Assembly: GCF_020009625.1 (NCBI RefSeq)
Contig: NZ_JAIHLP010000002.1
Location: 1,054,001 to 1,118,000 of the forward strand
Origin: Leifsonia poae
GTDB lineage: Bacteria > Actinomycetota > Actinomycetes > Actinomycetales > Microbacteriaceae
Length of the DNA stretch: 64,000 nucleotides
Reading direction: 5' to 3'
This document shows positions 8,873 to 16,715 of the stretch, piece by piece; within the stretch, counting starts at the first letter, position 1, and every line of letters begins with the position of its first letter. The notes beneath the pieces were generated by a model that searched no databases, was not told where the DNA came from, and saw nothing but the letters and a program-made list of their open reading frames with translations. The position numbers and the translations under genes are program-made.

Positions 8873-9726
8873 CGTTCACTCTCGCTTCCGGGTCGCCAGA
8901 TCGTCAAGATCGCGACGAGGGCGACCGCCAACATCGCGATCAGATAGATCGTGCCCATCGCGCTCGCCAGCCCGGGATCCCCGAACCGCACCATCGTTCG
9001 ATAGATCAGCAATGACAGTGTCTCTGTGCTCTGTTGCGGGCCGCCGTTCGTCTGGATGACGATGACGTCGAACGCTCGGGCAGCGTCGATGCCTCGAACG
9101 ATCAGCGCCACCGCGATCACCGGCCGCAGCAGAGGGATCACGATGCGGAACAGGATTGTCGGATAACGGGCGCCGTCGATCCTCGCCGCCTCGATCACAT
9201 CACCGGGAACGTTCTGGAGCCCGGCGAAGAGCACCAGCGTGATGAAGGAGGTCGTCAGCCAGATGTCCGGGATCGCAACGGAGAAGAGCGCGATGTTCGG
9301 GTCGCTCAACCACTGAATCTGATCGCTTGAGTGGATGACTCCGACAGACGTCAGAATCTCATTGATAATCCCGAAGTTGTCGATGAGCAGGAACCGCCAC
9401 AAGAGTCCCGCGACGATCGGGGCGATCATCAGGGGATAGAGGAAAATCGTCCGGAACACTCTGGAGGAGTTCCCCAGCGAGGTGAAGAGCAAGGCGACGA
9501 ACAGCCCGAACACGAACTCGAACGTCACCACGATGACGGTGTAGACGAGCGTCCGCCACGCTGCGTTGCCGAAGTCGGTGCTGGTGAACGCCGAGACATA
9601 GTTGGCGAATCCGACGAACTCACGCGGACCGCCGGCGATCGGGCTGAACCGGAAGAAGCCGTCACCGACGAACTGGATGAGCGGATAGCCGATGAAGAAG
9701 GCGAGGAAGAGCCCAGCGGGGAGCAT
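8869..9726 (-). CDS. ABC sugar permease, MalF type
   Basis: This carbohydrate permease of about 285 residues has the EAA loop NVPGDVIEAARIDGARYPTI and six helices. The first usable start codon is ATG 9726, but this places the start inside the first membrane helix (MLPAGLFLAFFIGYPL) and no ribosome site precedes it. The frame stays open upstream for about 50 codons with a plausible basic N-terminus (RSPRKRTIRSADRRFAALL), but it holds no ATG, GTG or TTG. The true start is therefore uncertain. It partners the MalG-type permease and the upstream lipoprotein. Confidence 0.88.
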   Translation of the reverse strand: MLPAGLFLAFFIGYPLIQFVGDGFFRFSPIAGGPREFVGFANYVSAFTSTDFGNAAWRTLVYTVIVVTFEFVFGLFVALLFTSLGNSSRVFRTIFLYPLMIAPIVAGLLWRFLLIDNFGIINEILTSVGVIHSSDQIQWLSDPNIALFSVAIPDIWLTTSFITLVLFAGLQNVPGDVIEAARIDGARYPTILFRIVIPLLRPVIAVALIVRGIDAARAFDVIVIQTNGGPQQSTETLSLLIYRTMVRFGDPGLASAMGTIYLIAMLAVALVAILTIWRPGSESER

Positions 9727-9821
9727 GAGCAGTGCCGCGAACCGGCGGTCGGCCGATCGGATGGTCCGCTTTCGAGGTGAGCGGAGCGGGCGACCGGTCT
9801 GGTCGCCCGCTCGCTGCTCGA

Positions 9822-11099
9822 CTACTTGAGTAGTGATTGGACCTGCTCCTTCGCCGCGTCGAGCAATGCCTGGTTGTCAGCACCGGGCTGCAACGATTTC
9901 TGGATCATCGGCACGAGGACGGTATCCACGATCTGCTGCCACTTCGGTGTCGCCGGCCGAGGAATCGTCGCGGATGCGTCAAGGGTCTCCACAAGCGGCT
10001 TGTAGTTCTCGAAGCCCGGCTCATTCTCGTACTTCTCGAATGCGGACTTCCGCGCGACCAGTCCGAGAGACGTCTTCGCGCTCAGCTCGTTGTGCTCATA
10101 CGCGAACTTCACGAAGTCGATCCCCTGCTGCTGCTTCTTGCTGGCTTTGGCCACAGCGAGGTACCATGCGCCCGGCACACCAGCGACACCGCCCGGTCCT
10201 GCGATCATCGGGGCGACTCCGACCTTGCCGTAGACGGATGCATCTTTCGGCACCTGCCGGTAGGCGTGGGCCCAGAAGCGCATCATCGCCGTCTTGCCCT
10301 GATTGAACAGGTTCTGGGAGCCTCCCCAGTCGAGCTGGGCGCCTCCGGCCGGTGCGTATTTCTGCAGCCCCGAGTAGAAGTCGAGCGCCTTCAGACTGTT
10401 CGCGTCCCCGAGGGAGACTTCGGATCCGGAACCGTTGACGACCATCGTCTTTTCGCCGGTCTGCGAGAGCGTCGCGAGAAACTCGGTCTCCACCGCCCCC
10501 TTGACGTCAGTGCCATACAAACCCGCCGACGGTTGAGTGAAGAACTCCGCCGCATCCTGGTACTGCTGCCAGGTGGTGGGGGGAACAAGGTCGTAGCCGT
10601 ACTTCGACTTGAAGTTGGCCTTCTGCGTCGGATCGTCGAACAGATCTTTGCGGTAGTAGAGGATCTCCGAGTTCGTCCAGACGGGCATCCCGACGTAGCT
10701 GCCGTCGACGTTCGCCTCGGTCACGAGCGCCGGGAAGAGATCCTTCTTGACATCAGGCGTGAAGAGCTTGTCAAGCGGGGTCACGGCGTCCTTGAACGCA
10801 GGCAGCCAGATCGAGTCGAGTGCGGCCACGTCGAAAGACACCGCGCCGGAACCGAACTCGCTATTGAGACGGTTGTAGAGACCGTCATACGGAAGCTCCA
10901 CGAATTCGACCGTCGTTCCGGTCTCTTTCTTGTACAGATCCGCGATCGGCTGCAGTTCTGCGTGTCCGCCGGCCTCCACGAGAACCGTCAGCGACTTATT
11001 CGAGCTGTCGTCGGCGCCTCCGCCGACTCCACAGCCGCTGAGGGTGAGGCCCGCAGCCGTGGCGATCGCCGCTGCCGCGACGAGTTTCTTGCGAAGCAT
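9822..11099 (-). CDS. extracellular sugar-binding lipoprotein of the ABC importer
   Basis: From ATG 11099 (CGGAG five bases upstream) the protein is 425 residues. It begins MLRKKLVAAAAIATAAGLTL and continues to the lipobox LSGC, so the mature protein is lipid-anchored at the Cys after SG. The body is a family 1 solute-binding protein (PTTWQQYQDAAEFF, GKTAMMRFWAHAYR, GPGGVAGVPGAWYLAV). The frame extends upstream to 11216, but that part lies across the promoter and operators and is not coding. It is the first gene of the minus-strand operon. Import of difructose anhydride or short inulin chains is inferred from context. Confidence 0.93.
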   Translation of the reverse strand: MLRKKLVAAAAIATAAGLTLSGCGVGGGADDSSNKSLTVLVEAGGHAELQPIADLYKKETGTTVEFVELPYDGLYNRLNSEFGSGAVSFDVAALDSIWLPAFKDAVTPLDKLFTPDVKKDLFPALVTEANVDGSYVGMPVWTNSEILYYRKDLFDDPTQKANFKSKYGYDLVPPTTWQQYQDAAEFFTQPSAGLYGTDVKGAVETEFLATLSQTGEKTMVVNGSGSEVSLGDANSLKALDFYSGLQKYAPAGGAQLDWGGSQNLFNQGKTAMMRFWAHAYRQVPKDASVYGKVGVAPMIAGPGGVAGVPGAWYLAVAKASKKQQQGIDFVKFAYEHNELSAKTSLGLVARKSAFEKYENEPGFENYKPLVETLDASATIPRPATPKWQQIVDTVLVPMIQKSLQPGADNQALLDAAKEQVQSLLK

Positions 11100-11167
11100 C
11101 TTTACTCCGAATCGAGAGTGTGCAGGTTCAGGTGTCCCCTGAACTCTGGGGATGGTAGGGAAACGGT

Positions 11168-11183
11168 GCCAAAACGACTTGGC
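11168..11183. promoter_or_regulatory. LacI-type operator 1 (GCCAA-N6-TTGGC)
   Basis: The palindrome has arms GCCAA and TTGGC around six bases. It lies just downstream of the start point expected from the minus-strand promoter, where a LacI protein would block transcription of the importer operon. The same geometry recurs at 11307-11322. Confidence 0.7.
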
Positions 11184-11196
11184 AAAACGTCTTGGC
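11181..11196. promoter_or_regulatory. LacI-type operator 2 (GGCAA-N6-TTGGC)
   Basis: This second site shares three bases with operator 1 and has one mismatch in its left arm (GGCAA). The centres are 13 bp apart. It overlaps the expected start point of the minus-strand promoter. Two more GCCAA half-sites lie at 11232 and 11242. Confidence 0.6.
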
Positions 11197-11199
11197 ATG

Positions 11200-11229
11200 A
11201 CTGTAAAGACCGACAAGAGTCAGTGTCAA
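11200..11229 (-). promoter_or_regulatory. sigma-70-type promoter of the importer/catabolic operon
   Basis: Reading the minus strand, a perfect -35 TTGACA (11229-11224) is followed by an 18 bp spacer and the -10 TACAGT (11205-11200). Operators 1 and 2 lie directly downstream, so repression by the operon's LacI protein is the simplest reading. Confidence 0.7.
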
Positions 11230-11260
11230 CTGCCAAAAAGAGCCAAAATACTTCGCCCCC

Positions 11261-11290
11261 TTGACCAGCCGACGCCGAGCCCCCTATCTT
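11261..11290 (+). promoter_or_regulatory. sigma-70-type promoter of the extracellular enzyme unit
   Basis: TTGACC (11261-11266), an 18 bp spacer and TATCTT (11285-11290) form a plus-strand promoter divergent from the importer promoter. The third operator at 11307 covers the region just after the expected start point. Confidence 0.65.
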
Positions 11291-11306
11291 CAATCGACTT
11301 TCACCT

Positions 11307-11322
11307 GCCAAAGCCATTTGGC
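11307..11322. promoter_or_regulatory. LacI-type operator 3 (GCCAA-N6-TTGGC)
   Basis: This perfect palindrome has the same arm sequence and spacing as operator 1 and sits 16 bp after the plus-strand -10. Matching sites at both divergent promoters imply joint control of import and extracellular inulin breakdown by one LacI regulator. Confidence 0.7.
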
Positions 11323-11352
11323 TCATGATCCGAAGCCGAAGGAGACCGTGCC

Positions 11353-11550
11353 ATGACTCAAGACTCCCCGACGGAATCCCCCGGTGTTTCCCGCCGCACG
11401 TTCCTCGGCGCCGGCGCGGCGACCGGCGTCGTGGCCTATCTGACACTGATTGCGCCACGCGCCGAAGCGGCCCCCGCATCCCCGCCGATCCTGACGTCGG
11501 AAAGCACACCCCCGCAGCGGGTGCACCGCACGCTCCTCGGTCTGCTTTGA
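11353..11550 (+). CDS. orphan Tat signal-peptide ORF in front of the GH91 gene
   Basis: The 65-codon ORF has a good ribosome site (AAGGAG, eight bases before ATG). It encodes a twin-arginine leader: SRRTFLGAGAATGVVAYLTL, then an AEAAPA-type cleavage region. After about 25 further residues it stops at TGA 11548. The downstream GH91 frame (ATG 11590) is in the same reading frame 13 codons later. Secreted GH91 inulin fructotransferases normally carry such a leader fused to the YDVTTW start. Here leader and enzyme are split by a stop codon. It may be a decayed N-terminus, or a sequence error may hide a fusion. Confidence 0.6.
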   Translation: MTQDSPTESPGVSRRTFLGAGAATGVVAYLTLIAPRAEAAPASPPILTSESTPPQRVHRTLLGLL

Positions 11551-11589
11551 CCTCCTCGCCCTCGCGGATCCGCCGACAGAAATGAGACG

Positions 11590-12803
11590 ATGATGACTTC
11601 AACGATCTACGACGTGACGACCTGGACGATTCCAGGAAGCCCTGCAACGACCGCTTTCACCGACATCGGTGCGATCGTCAACAGCATCATCGCGGACATC
11701 AAGATCAATCAGCCGAGTCAGGCGTCGAAACCCGGCGCCGTGATCTACATCCCGCCGGGAGACTACTCACTCAAGACGCGCATCGTGATCGACATCAGCT
11801 ATCTGCAGATCAAGGGTTCGGGTCACGGATTCACCTCGTCGAGCATCCGGTACAACGCCGGCGACACCTCATCGTGGTACGAGATCTGGCCGGGTGGGAG
11901 CAGGGTCAGAGTCGAGAACACCGACGGCAACTCGGAGGCGATCCTCATCAACCGCGGCGGGCTCCCCGGCTGAGTTCGATCGAGCTCATCGACTTCTGTC
12001 TGGATGGCGTGTCTTTCACCCCCAACCAGAACAGCTACCGCAACGGCAAAATCGGTATCCGCTCGACCTCCGCCACCGACTCGCTCCGAATCGTCGGAAT
12101 GGGGCTCGTGTACCTGGAGCGAGGCATCGTCCTCACCGACGTCGACGCTCTGCAGATCACCAATGACTTCATCTGCGAATGCGGCAGCTGCATCGAACTC
12201 GTCGGGTCGGGTCAGGCGAGCATGGTGAACGACAACCTGATCGGTGCCGGACCGGCCGGCTTCTCGCTCTTCGCCGAAGACCATTTCGGGCTGATCGTGT
12301 CGGGCAACAACATCTTCCCTCGCGGCGCTAGCTCGGTTCATCTCAAGAACGCCACCAACAACACCATCACGGCGAATCGCTTGCACGCGTTCTACTCGGG
12401 AATGATCACGATGGAGGGCGCCTGCCACAACAACCTCATCTCTTCGAACCACTTCCTGCGGAACCGGGAGTCGTTCCCCGCGTTCCAGTCCGTTCCCAAC
12501 CCCCAGGATGACCTCTTCGGACTGGTGCAACTCAACGGCAGCGGCAACACCGTGGTCGGCAACCATTTTTCATTCGATGTCCCCACAGAGAACATCGTCC
12601 CGTCGGGCGTCAAGCCCACGATGGTGCTGGTGAAGTCAGGCGCCAACAACTATGTCGCGACCAATCACCACATCGCCAACGTCGATGTGACCGCGGTCGT
12701 GCTCGATGGCAGCACCGTCAACACCAAGGTCCTCGATTGCGGATCCGCTGGCGAGTTCACGGCGCTTCCTGGCGCAACCTTCGGGTTCCGCCCGACACCG
12801 TAG
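11590..12803 (+). pseudogene. GH91 inulin fructotransferase gene, broken by a frameshift
   Basis: The first part (11590-11973) encodes YDVTTWTIPGSPATT, KPGAVIYIPPGDYSLKT and GSGHGFTSSSIR, then stops at TGA 11971. The rest of the family profile continues at once in another frame: LSSIELIDFCLDGVSFTP, DALQITNDFICECGSCIEL with the Asp/Glu pair 11 apart, FPRGASSVHL, and on to GFRPTP at 12803. Adding one base to the CCCC run near 11965-11968 restores a single frame. Intact members cut the inulin chain and release a difructose anhydride. This copy is closer to secreted inulin fructotransferases than the cytosolic paralogue at 3629. Mutation or a homopolymer under-call are both possible. Confidence 0.85.
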
Positions 12804-12859
12804 CTCGCGTCGTCGAGCGCCGCCGCATCCGACGAAGACGCCAGGGAGACGAAAGCATC

Positions 12860-15154
12860 ATGTCCACTCACCGTGTCACCGTTCTCAAAACACGTCTGAC
12901 GATGTGTCTGGTTTCCGCTCTCGCAATCGCGGGACTCACCACCGTGCTCGCTCCTGCTGCCCCGCCTGCCACGGCGGGAGCAGCGGTCGACTATCCGGAA
13001 TACCCCTACGCTGCGACGGACTACACAGAACCGTTTCGCGGACAGTTCCATTTCAGTCCGCAGAACGGCTTCATGAACGACATCAATGCTCCGCTCTACT
13101 ACCGCGGCGTGTACCACATGTTCTACCAGCACAACCCTCACGGTCTTGACTGGGACACGATTCACTGGGGCCACGCCACGAGCACCGATCTCGTGCATTG
13201 GGTGCAGCATCCGATCGCTCTCGAACCCGGCGTGCACACCGGCAATCTCTGGTCGGGCTCGGGCTGGGTCGATGTGAACAACGTAACCGGACTGAAATCC
13301 GGCGACGACGATCCGATCCTGTTGTTCACGAACACGGAGGGCGTCAGCATCGCGTATTCGACCGATGGCGCGAAGACCTTCCGCATGTACAACGGCGGCA
13401 CCAAAGTGGTCACCAACACGATTGAGAGCCGCGATCCGAAGGTGCAATGGGATCCGACGAACAATCGCTGGGAGATGATCACGTTCCAAGCCGGCACCGG
13501 CGCGGTCTTCTACACCTCGACCGACCTTCTCGATTGGACCTATCGGGGAACATTTGCAGCCGGCTGGTTCGTCGAATGCCCCGATCTCTACCGGTTGCCG
13601 GTCGACGGGGTCACGGGCGATCAGAAGTGGGTGCTCCAGGACGCGGGCGGCGAATACGTCATCGGCTCGCTTGATCCGGCAGGGGTCTTCGTCTCGGAGT
13701 GGACGGATCCGCAGCGCATGGAGTGGGGGATCTCCGGCGGTGCATTCGCCCCCAACACGTGGTATGCGTCGCAGACGTTCAATCAGCTTCCCGCGGATCG
13801 CGTGGTGCAGATCGGGTGGCAGCCGAGCAACAGCGGTGTGACCTGGACAGGAAACGCGTCGTTTCCCGTCGAGCTCGCGCTCAAGACCTATCCCGAGGGA
13901 ATCCGATTGACGCGCAATCCCGTCAACGAGATCTCGAGCATCCGCTCCTCGACGCAATCGTGGGGACCGCGCACGATAACCGCCAGCCCTTCGAGCGATC
14001 CACTCGCGGGGGTTTCCGCAGACACCTACGAGATCGAGGCGGTCTTCGACATGACGAACGCCAGCGCATCGGAGTTCGGGTTCCGATTGCATGCACGGCC
14101 CGACGGATCGAGTGATCGCACCGTGGCGTATTCCTTGTCTGAGCAGACTCTCTACGGCCGATCCATGCCACCGATCTCGAACCGTGTCACGATCAGGATC
14201 CTGGTGGATCGAGGTCAGCTCGAGGTCTTCGGCAACGCCGGCAAGACGGTCATCAGCGACAACGTCTCCTTCGACTCGTCCTCAGACAGCCTCGGCGTGC
14301 ACCTCTACTCCGTCGGGGGTTCGGTCGACCTGGTCTCGCTGAGTTTCTCGCCGATCGGCTCCATCTGGAAGCCTGCACCGGAAGGTCGCGCACCGTCGAG
14401 CGCCATCGTCTCCACGGCCCACCAGAACATGTGCGTCGATAGGGATGTCCCGTCAGGCAGGGTGCAGCTCTGGACCTGCCTGGCAAACGCTCAGCAGACC
14501 TGGACCCTCGACAGTTTCGGTCAGTTGTCGACGGCCGGGGTATGCGCAGAGCTCCCCTCAGGACAGACCGCCAACCTGACGCTCGTGAGCGCCGCGCCCT
14601 GCTCCGGGGGCGCGAATCAGAAATGGCGGCAGGGCAATTTCGGGGCGCTGATCAATCTCGCATCGGGACGATGCCTCGACATACCCTCCGCTGATTTCAG
14701 CGATGGTCGACCACTGCAGCTGTATGACTGCGTCGGAACCGCAAACCAGAGCTGGGTGGGGCCGAACTATGTTCCCGCGTCCGGCAGCATCCGTTGGAAC
14801 TCCTCCCCCTCCTGCCTCGATCGCGACGTCGTCACGGGACGGGTGGAGATCTGGTCGTGCAACGGCCTTGTCAATCAGAGCTGGACGTTCAACCGCGACG
14901 GCACCCTCACCACCGGCGACTCGTGCATGCAGCTCGCCCCCGGATCCTTCGCGAACGGGAGTCTCGTCAGCGCGGCACCGTGCGTGTACAACGCGCTGAA
15001 CCAGCAATGGAGCCGCGGCGCGAGTGGCAGCCTCCGCAACATCGCAGCCGGCCGGTGCATCGACCTCGATTCGGCCGATCTGACGGACGGCCGTCAATTG
15101 ATCGTCTGGGACTGCCTGGGAAACCCGAACCAGACCTGGGTCGGGCCGTCGTGA
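12860..15154 (+). CDS. secreted GH32 fructanase with two ricin-type lectin domains
   Basis: From ATG 12860 (AGGGAG upstream) the protein is 764 residues. A signal peptide (hydrophobic 13-32, likely cut near residue 41) precedes a GH32 module with the full triad: Asp74 in FMNDINA, Arg191-Asp192-Pro193 in ESRDPK, and Glu239-Cys240 in WFVECPD. A beta-sandwich follows, then two ricin B-type trefoils of three QxW repeats each (QQTW, NQKW, NQSW; NQSW, NQQW, NQTW). There is no sortase motif, so the enzyme is probably released. It would cleave inulin or levan from the end; the lectins may hold polysaccharide. It follows the GH91 gene by 56 bp. Confidence 0.9.
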   Translation: MSTHRVTVLKTRLTMCLVSALAIAGLTTVLAPAAPPATAGAAVDYPEYPYAATDYTEPFRGQFHFSPQNGFMNDINAPLYYRGVYHMFYQHNPHGLDWDTIHWGHATSTDLVHWVQHPIALEPGVHTGNLWSGSGWVDVNNVTGLKSGDDDPILLFTNTEGVSIAYSTDGAKTFRMYNGGTKVVTNTIESRDPKVQWDPTNNRWEMITFQAGTGAVFYTSTDLLDWTYRGTFAAGWFVECPDLYRLPVDGVTGDQKWVLQDAGGEYVIGSLDPAGVFVSEWTDPQRMEWGISGGAFAPNTWYASQTFNQLPADRVVQIGWQPSNSGVTWTGNASFPVELALKTYPEGIRLTRNPVNEISSIRSSTQSWGPRTITASPSSDPLAGVSADTYEIEAVFDMTNASASEFGFRLHARPDGSSDRTVAYSLSEQTLYGRSMPPISNRVTIRILVDRGQLEVFGNAGKTVISDNVSFDSSSDSLGVHLYSVGGSVDLVSLSFSPIGSIWKPAPEGRAPSSAIVSTAHQNMCVDRDVPSGRVQLWTCLANAQQTWTLDSFGQLSTAGVCAELPSGQTANLTLVSAAPCSGGANQKWRQGNFGALINLASGRCLDIPSADFSDGRPLQLYDCVGTANQSWVGPNYVPASGSIRWNSSPSCLDRDVVTGRVEIWSCNGLVNQSWTFNRDGTLTTGDSCMQLAPGSFANGSLVSAAPCVYNALNQQWSRGASGSLRNIAAGRCIDLDSADLTDGRQLIVWDCLGNPNQTWVGPS

Positions 15155-15193
15155 GCAGGAACGGGAAGCCCGCGCTCACGGCTTCATCGGGAA

Positions 15194-15478
15194 CTAGTGC
15201 TGCTCGGCGCCGGGGTCGTCAGACGAGGTGACGGTCTCGCCGTTCCCCGCCTGCTCGGCATCCAGCTTCTCCGCGATCTCGGCGCGATAGCGCACCCGAC
15301 GGATACGGCGCACCATGTCGATCACGAGGAGCACCACCGCAACGGCCACAAGGAACGTGACCAGGAAGCCGACATAGCCCGGTGTGACGTTGTCCTCGTC
15401 CGGACCGAGCGAAGGTGACGGCGACGGCGTGGCGGCCGTGAACCAGACGGCCACGGGCAGCAGGGCGGACGCGATCAC
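15194..15478 (-). CDS. small single-pass membrane protein (Rv1083-like position)
   Basis: The 94-residue protein starts at GTG 15478, which overlaps the TGA of the short mca-like remnant (GTGA). It has a hydrophobic N-terminus (ALLPVAVWFTAA), a Ser/Pro segment, one strong membrane helix (YVGFLVTFLVAVAVVLLVIDMV), then a basic and an acidic tail. In Mycobacterium a similar small gene follows mca, and the order and strand agree here. The function of this family is unknown to me. Confidence 0.7.
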   Translation of the reverse strand: MIASALLPVAVWFTAATPSPSPSLGPDEDNVTPGYVGFLVTFLVAVAVVLLVIDMVRRIRRVRYRAEIAEKLDAEQAGNGETVTSSDDPGAEQH

Positions 15479-15519
15479 TCGGTCCCCTCGATTCCGGCGA
15501 ACAGGTCGGTGTCAGGCAT
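15475..15519 (-). pseudogene. remnant of the 3' end of mca (mycothiol conjugate amidase)
   Basis: A 14-residue ORF, MPDTDLFAGIEGTE, is preceded directly by an in-frame TAG. Its stop overlaps the start of the small membrane-protein gene. DLFAGI-type endings are what I recall for Mca proteins, and this is exactly where mca ends in the conserved order greA - DUF4307 - mca - small gene. I read it as the surviving tail of a deleted mca. The match is short, so this rests mainly on position. Confidence 0.45.
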
Positions 15520-15575
15520 CTACGTTTCCACTTTCGAGTCGATGAGCCTGGTTAAGGATTCCCAGATTCGTCTCT

Positions 15576-15596
15576 TAGTCTTGGAGTTCAAGACTA
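15576..15596. repeat. 8 bp inverted repeat near the mca break
   Basis: TAGTCTTG and CAAGACTA form perfect arms around GAGTT in a locally AT-richer patch between the mca remnant and DUF4307. It could be an operator for the divergent genes or a scar of the rearrangement. Confidence 0.5.
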
Positions 15597-15683
15597 CCGT
15601 CGCCGACGGTGCACCATTTCACAGGAGTTGTCAGTGCGGCAGGAGTTGTCAGGGCGGCCAGGGCCGTCGGGTCGGGGTGCAGC

Positions 15684-16085
15684 ATGGCAGTGACCGAAAC
15701 CATCGATCGGCGTTACGGCCGAAGCCCGAACCGCAAGCGGCGCGACCGGTGGTGGCTGATCGGCGCCGCGCTGGCTTTCGTCGCCGTGTTCACCGCGTGG
15801 GTGTTCTGGGCCGGCTGGGACAATGACCAGGCCGATTTGGAGGCCACCGACACCGCGTACAACATCGTCGACGCCCACCACGTCGAGATCACCTTCACTC
15901 TGAACACGTCGACGGCCAGGCCCGTCACCTGCGCTGTGCAGGCGCTCAACGAAGACTTCGCGATCGTCGGCTGGCGGATCGTCAGCTTTCCGGCCACCGA
16001 AACCCGGGTGACCACGCACTCCGAGATGATCCGCACCACGGAGCCGAGCAACACAGGTTTGATTTCGAGCTGCTGGCTGTCCTAG
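15684..16085 (+). CDS. DUF4307 single-pass membrane protein
   Basis: From ATG 15684 the protein is 133 residues. A basic N-terminus (RRYGRSPNRKRRDRWW) precedes one membrane helix (LIGAALAFVAVFTAWVFWAGW) and an exported domain with the conserved pair CAVQALNEDFAIVGW and ISSCWL, two Cys that could form a disulfide. This matches the DUF4307 family, found directly upstream of greA in actinobacteria. An in-frame extension to 15609 adds a low-complexity stretch without family similarity. Function unknown. Confidence 0.85.
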   Translation: MAVTETIDRRYGRSPNRKRRDRWWLIGAALAFVAVFTAWVFWAGWDNDQADLEATDTAYNIVDAHHVEITFTLNTSTARPVTCAVQALNEDFAIVGWRIVSFPATETRVTTHSEMIRTTEPSNTGLISSCWLS

Positions 16086-16199
16086 GATTCTTCGATACGC
16101 CTCGACGAGTTGTCGGGGCGTCGGCTTTATCCCGACGGTCGTTCGACCGGCACACATCTGCTCGACCGGCACCGCGCCGGGAGCGCTAAGGAGTTCATC

Positions 16200-16688
16200 A
16201 TGTCTCAGGATTCTTCGGTCAGCTTTCTGACCCAGGATGCTTACGACCGGCTGTCGGCGGAACTCGAGGAGCTCAAGGGAAACGGTCGCCTCGAGATCGC
16301 GAAACGCATCGAAGCGGCGCGGGAAGAGGGCGACCTCAAGGAGAACGGCGGCTACCACGCCGCCAAAGACGAGCAGGGCAAGATCGAGGCCCGCATCGTC
16401 CAGCTCACCCTGCTGCTGCGCAGCGCCACGGTCGCCGAGGCGCCGCAGAGCCACGGTGTCGTCGAGCCGGGCACCGTCATCACGGCGACGATCGCGGGAG
16501 ACGAGAGCATCTTCCTGATCGGCAACCGCGAAATGGCGGCCGGGACCGAACTGCAGGTCTACAGCGAGCAGAGCCCGCTCGGCGCGGCGATCATCGGCCT
16601 GAAGGTCGGCGAGACCACGACGTACACCGCCCCGAACGGCAAAGAGATCACCGCGACGGTGACGAACGTCGAGACCTACACCGGCTGA
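16200..16688 (+). CDS. greA: transcription elongation factor GreA
   Basis: The 162-residue protein starts at ATG 16200 behind AAGGAG. The N-terminal coiled coil carries the tip region REEGDLKENGGYHAAKDEQGK, whose acidic residues stimulate RNA cleavage by stalled RNA polymerase. The C-terminal FKBP-like domain includes SPLGAAIIGLKVGET. The length is usual for the family. It follows DUF4307 by about 115 bp on the same strand, as in other actinobacteria. Confidence 0.96.
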   Translation: MSQDSSVSFLTQDAYDRLSAELEELKGNGRLEIAKRIEAAREEGDLKENGGYHAAKDEQGKIEARIVQLTLLLRSATVAEAPQSHGVVEPGTVITATIAGDESIFLIGNREMAAGTELQVYSEQSPLGAAIIGLKVGETTTYTAPNGKEITATVTNVETYTG

Positions 16689-16715
16689 GCCGACCAGACC
16701 TCGTCGTTCGGTCGT

